From assembly GCF_040115645.1 (NCBI RefSeq), contig NC_089550.1, forward strand, positions 1,240,001 through 1,304,000: a stretch of DNA of 64,000 nt, given 5' to 3'. Both the position numbers and the translations under genes were made by a program. Each line of letters opens with the position of its first letter. The first letter of the stretch is position 1. The notes beneath the pieces are model-generated. The model did not search any database. It was not told the origin of the DNA and was given only the letters and a program-made list of their open reading frames with translations. The DNA is from Euwallacea fornicatus. Lineage: Eukaryota > Arthropoda > Insecta > Coleoptera > Curculionidae. Below, piece by piece: positions 61,101 through 64,000 of the stretch.

Positions 61101-64000
61101 TTTACTAATTATTTGAGAATGTCGTTGAATGAACTGACCAATTTCTTTATAAAATGGGGGCATATAAGGCTGAGGTTCCGCATTCTGCATGTCAGTACAC
61201 CGCGAACCCAGTTCCCATATGACCAGTCCCAACGCGTAAACGTCTGTTTGTTTAAGAGCGCTCTCGCAGTCTCTGAGATTCACCGCTCCTTCCAGAACCT
61301 CTGGTGACATGTATCTCAAGGTACCTGCATATTTTCTGATAATGTCTAAATAATTCCACTAATGCGAAAGATACAAATCATGCAAAATTTGGCAACCTGG
61401 GAATGTTTTTTTTTGGTTCTTAGACAATTGACACATGTCAAAACAAACGAATATTTGAAAAAATTAACGAAATTGGGAGGGTTCTGGAATTGTAAATGTT
61501 AATGATCAGCTCTGAGTAGTTTGATAATTATTTCCCTATTAACATGATGTGACTTCATCTGCCAAATCTCACTATTGAGTGAGACGTTGTCACTTTTCCT
61601 GCACGTACAAAAAAAATTACTGAAATTAACAGTAAGAAAGTTAAAAGAAAATATGATTGATGAATCCTAGCAATGTTAGTTGTAATACTGTCCTGTGATA
61701 AGTGCCTGAACTAACCTGGAAAACTGGCGAAGTTCTCTTGTTGATCTAATATACTTTTAGAATTACAAGACACACGTGTACTTTTTTGATTCATTTTTAA
61801 CGAAAAAAGTTAGCTGCAGCAAGGACGCCTAAATTTACAATGTGACGACGCCTTTTTGTTTTTCAATCAAGGGTATCTGTCAAAATTTCCAAGTTCTAAA
61901 GCGACGTTGCCACATTTCAACCAAAACATTTAAATTTAAGCACAAATGATGTGATGATGATCGAAAACAAAATACGTTCTTACCGGCTTCACTTAGCGCC
62001 TTACTCTCCGCACTCCTCGGAATGATCGCAAGCCCCAAATCGCAAATACAACACGATCGGTCACTTCTCACTAAAATGTTCTTGGAGTTCAAATCCCTAT
62101 GGGCAATGCAAGGCTTCCCTATATCGCTATGCAGATGGGAAAGCCCTCTGGCAATATCCAGGCTCATTTTACTTAAAGTCGGTAAATCCATAGTGTTATT
62201 TTTTAGATACTCTTGTAAACTTTGCTGCTCAATATTGAGTAATAAGGCATACTCAGGATGGCCTAATACTCTGGAGTATTCACCTCCTCCAAAGCATTTG
62301 AGGATACACGGGTGGTCGCCTACAGCTTTGTAGATCTCGTATTCGGTGAAGAAACAGTTTCTGTAGTGACTAGGGAAGACTTTGACTGCCACTTCTTCTT
62401 CGTCTATTACCCCTCGCCAAACTGAACCGTACTTACCTTGACCTTAAAGTTATTGTTATTTGTGAGGTATGATTTTCAGAAAAATAGGGGAGACTTGCCT
62501 ATTATATTAATAATCTTCAATTTGTCCAAACTGTAATCAGGCGGGGGCGCGGAAGGGTGGTGATGGCCACTTTCCGCATCGCTTTTCTTCGGAGCTTTTT
62601 TCCAAAAGTAGTAGGCCCCCACGCTGACCATAAGAACAAACATGATGAAAACTACTCCTAATGCAGTCCAAATAATCAGACTCAAGCTATGGTCCTTTTT
62701 GGGAGAGAGAGTTGTAGTCTCAAGGGAGGAATTCGAAGGCACGTAAATATCAGTGAAATTTCTGTTGCAGTTATTTTGCGAGCAGCAGCAAAATTTGGTG
62801 TTGTTTTTGGCAGGGGGAGGCGGTTTGTCCGCCAGACAGGCCGATTTATCGCACTCATTGGGATCGCCCGACTGAGCCCAACAGCCTGAAATTATTTAAC
62901 TCAAATAAACCATATATTCTCAAGTGATTACCGAAAAACATAAAGCAGCTGCCTCTCCTAAGTGATCACTCAAAACAAAATGTTTTCTTTGACCATTTTT
63001 TTGCATGGGACGTCTGGTTTGTGTATTACGGCTGTTATCCTTTTAACGAGCTGTTTTCAAGCAAATTAATACCAGAGCCGCAATTCAAATAACACCACTT
63101 AACGTCCAAGTAAACGTTATTTAAGTACACTTAAGATGGGAATTGATAGTGTGTACTGAAAGCGCATTAGGATATGAATTAAATGTGCCTCCTATGCAGC
63201 GTATGTAACGAAAACAGTTGTTGAGTGCATAGTCGTACTTCTAACTAATAAGTATTATAACTATTATTTTATTGGGTATCACTTAAAATGTCATATTTCA
63301 TGTAGTGATGTAACAAGAGTTAAAACCAAATAACATAATCTTCTTCTCGTAATTTTTAGACCTAATTAGAATATCGCAATACTATTAAATTTTATTAACG
63401 TTCACTGGACAGGAATAAGACTACATTATTTTTCCTAATGAAAAACACCTCATTCTTTAATAGGCTTCATAAACAAAGAATAACATGTAATGTATTATTC
63501 CATTGATGAAAAATGCCTGTGTGACAGTTACGTTTTACAAAACAAAAGTATTAAACTTAGTTTGCAGATTTGACATCATGTGACAATTGATGTCACAGTT
63601 ATGCAAACTGACGCTGTAAAGTTTTAAAAAAATCCATCTCTATATGTCCACCACTGATATTTTCGCAACATCTTGAAAAATTCTATGGAATTTTTATGGT
63701 ATTTTGCCACTCTTCTTTTAACAGGTGGCCAACAATGAAATCATCAAACATCTTGCACTCAGGTCTTACCTTGTCCTAAGATAATTGACCGATTATTCCC
63801 ATCCTCCTGCCACAATGTGTAGCAATAATTACTGTCGCATTTTTTCTGTCGTTGCTCGACCACTTCTGTGGTGTCCGACTCAAATCCGTCTTCCGGTAAA
63901 TGCTCGATGGAGCCTTTATTGTACGCACAAAGAATATAATTATCTGCTGCCACAGTGAGCCAATAACTTAGGGACAACAGGCAGCCGAGAAGAAGCTCAG
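58126..64000 (-). CDS. wit: Wishful thinking, BMP type II receptor kinase (5' end cut by window)
   Basis: A plasma-membrane Ser/Thr kinase receptor that binds BMP ligands, phosphorylates type I receptors and drives Mad signalling, notably at the fly neuromuscular junction. Minus-strand exons 63770-64000 (continues), 62499-62885, 61984-62442, 61139-61324, 60949-61079, 59699-59951, 58982-59338, 58519-58694 and 58126-58392 join in phase and give 814 visible residues. The start of the signal peptide is missing. The ectodomain has CWAQSGDPNEC and FCCCSQNNCN. One membrane span (LIIWTALGVVFIMFVLMVSV) precedes the kinase: GQGKYGSVW, AVKVF, AHRDLNSKNIL, CDLGLAI (DLG, not DFG), RYMSPEVLEGAVNLRDCESA, EDCWDQDAEARLT. 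A 290-residue tail after the kinase marks BMPR2/wit rather than punt. The exon 2 donor is GC (62497-62498). Confidence 0.92.
62886..63769. other. wit intron 1
   Basis: This 884-bp intron separates the first ectodomain exon from the one holding the membrane span. Apart from the nested inverted repeat at 63560-63608, nothing was recognised. Confidence 0.6.
63560..63608. repeat. Nested inverted repeats in wit intron 1
   Basis: GTTTGCA (63560-63566) pairs with 63602-63608, and inside it TGACATCA (63571-63578) pairs with 63588-63595. The inner pair resembles CRE-like bZIP half-sites. This could be a regulatory site in the first intron or an RNA hairpin. Confidence 0.5.

Overview
This window is nuclear DNA from an insect. 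It is AT-rich, its genes are split by introns with GT/AG borders (one GC/AG), and the proteins read most easily against Drosophila and vertebrate families. A beetle is my best guess from the style of the repeats (many 'ACAGGGTGT'-ended elements) and gene structures, but that is inference. There is no bacterial-style operon, CRISPR array, rRNA or tRNA that I could find.

Layout. 0-1.7 kb: decayed mariner-like transposase fragments. 1.7-6.4 kb: intergenic DNA with GC-richer islands, downstream of unplugged. 6.4-12.0 kb (minus): unpg/Gbx homeobox gene, three coding exons, with a TATA promoter near 12.19 kb. 12-21.5 kb: long non-coding stretch with diverged tandem repeats, hairpins and possible enhancers. 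21.8-31.6 kb: compact housekeeping block of four genes in alternating orientation: a vesicular zinc transporter (plus), the STRAD pseudokinase (minus), RPA2 (plus; head to head with STRAD across 600 bp) and a divergent Vps4-like AAA ATPase (minus). 31.6-40.4 kb: intergenic, with a 677-bp foldback MITE. 40.4-54.3 kb (plus): a DLGAP/GKAP gene, probably vulcan, whose introns hold two foldback elements, a Tc1 transposon relic and a possible tail-anchored microprotein. 54.3-58.1 kb: intergenic with a 340-bp palindrome. 58.1 kb to the right edge (minus): wishful thinking (wit), the BMP type II receptor, complete except for its first codons.

Exon borders were set by eye. In each of the six main genes every junction keeps reading phase, which is the strongest internal check available. 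The genes are not one pathway. wit (neuromuscular BMP signalling) and the DLGAP scaffold (postsynaptic) are both synaptic in known relatives, and unpg is a neural patterning factor, but the central block is general cell biology. I found no clear undescribed biological system. The points most worth checking are the short GKAP-only isoform of the DLGAP gene, the divergent Vps4-like ATPase, the tail-anchored smORF, and a foldback element with a perfect 7-bp target-site duplication.
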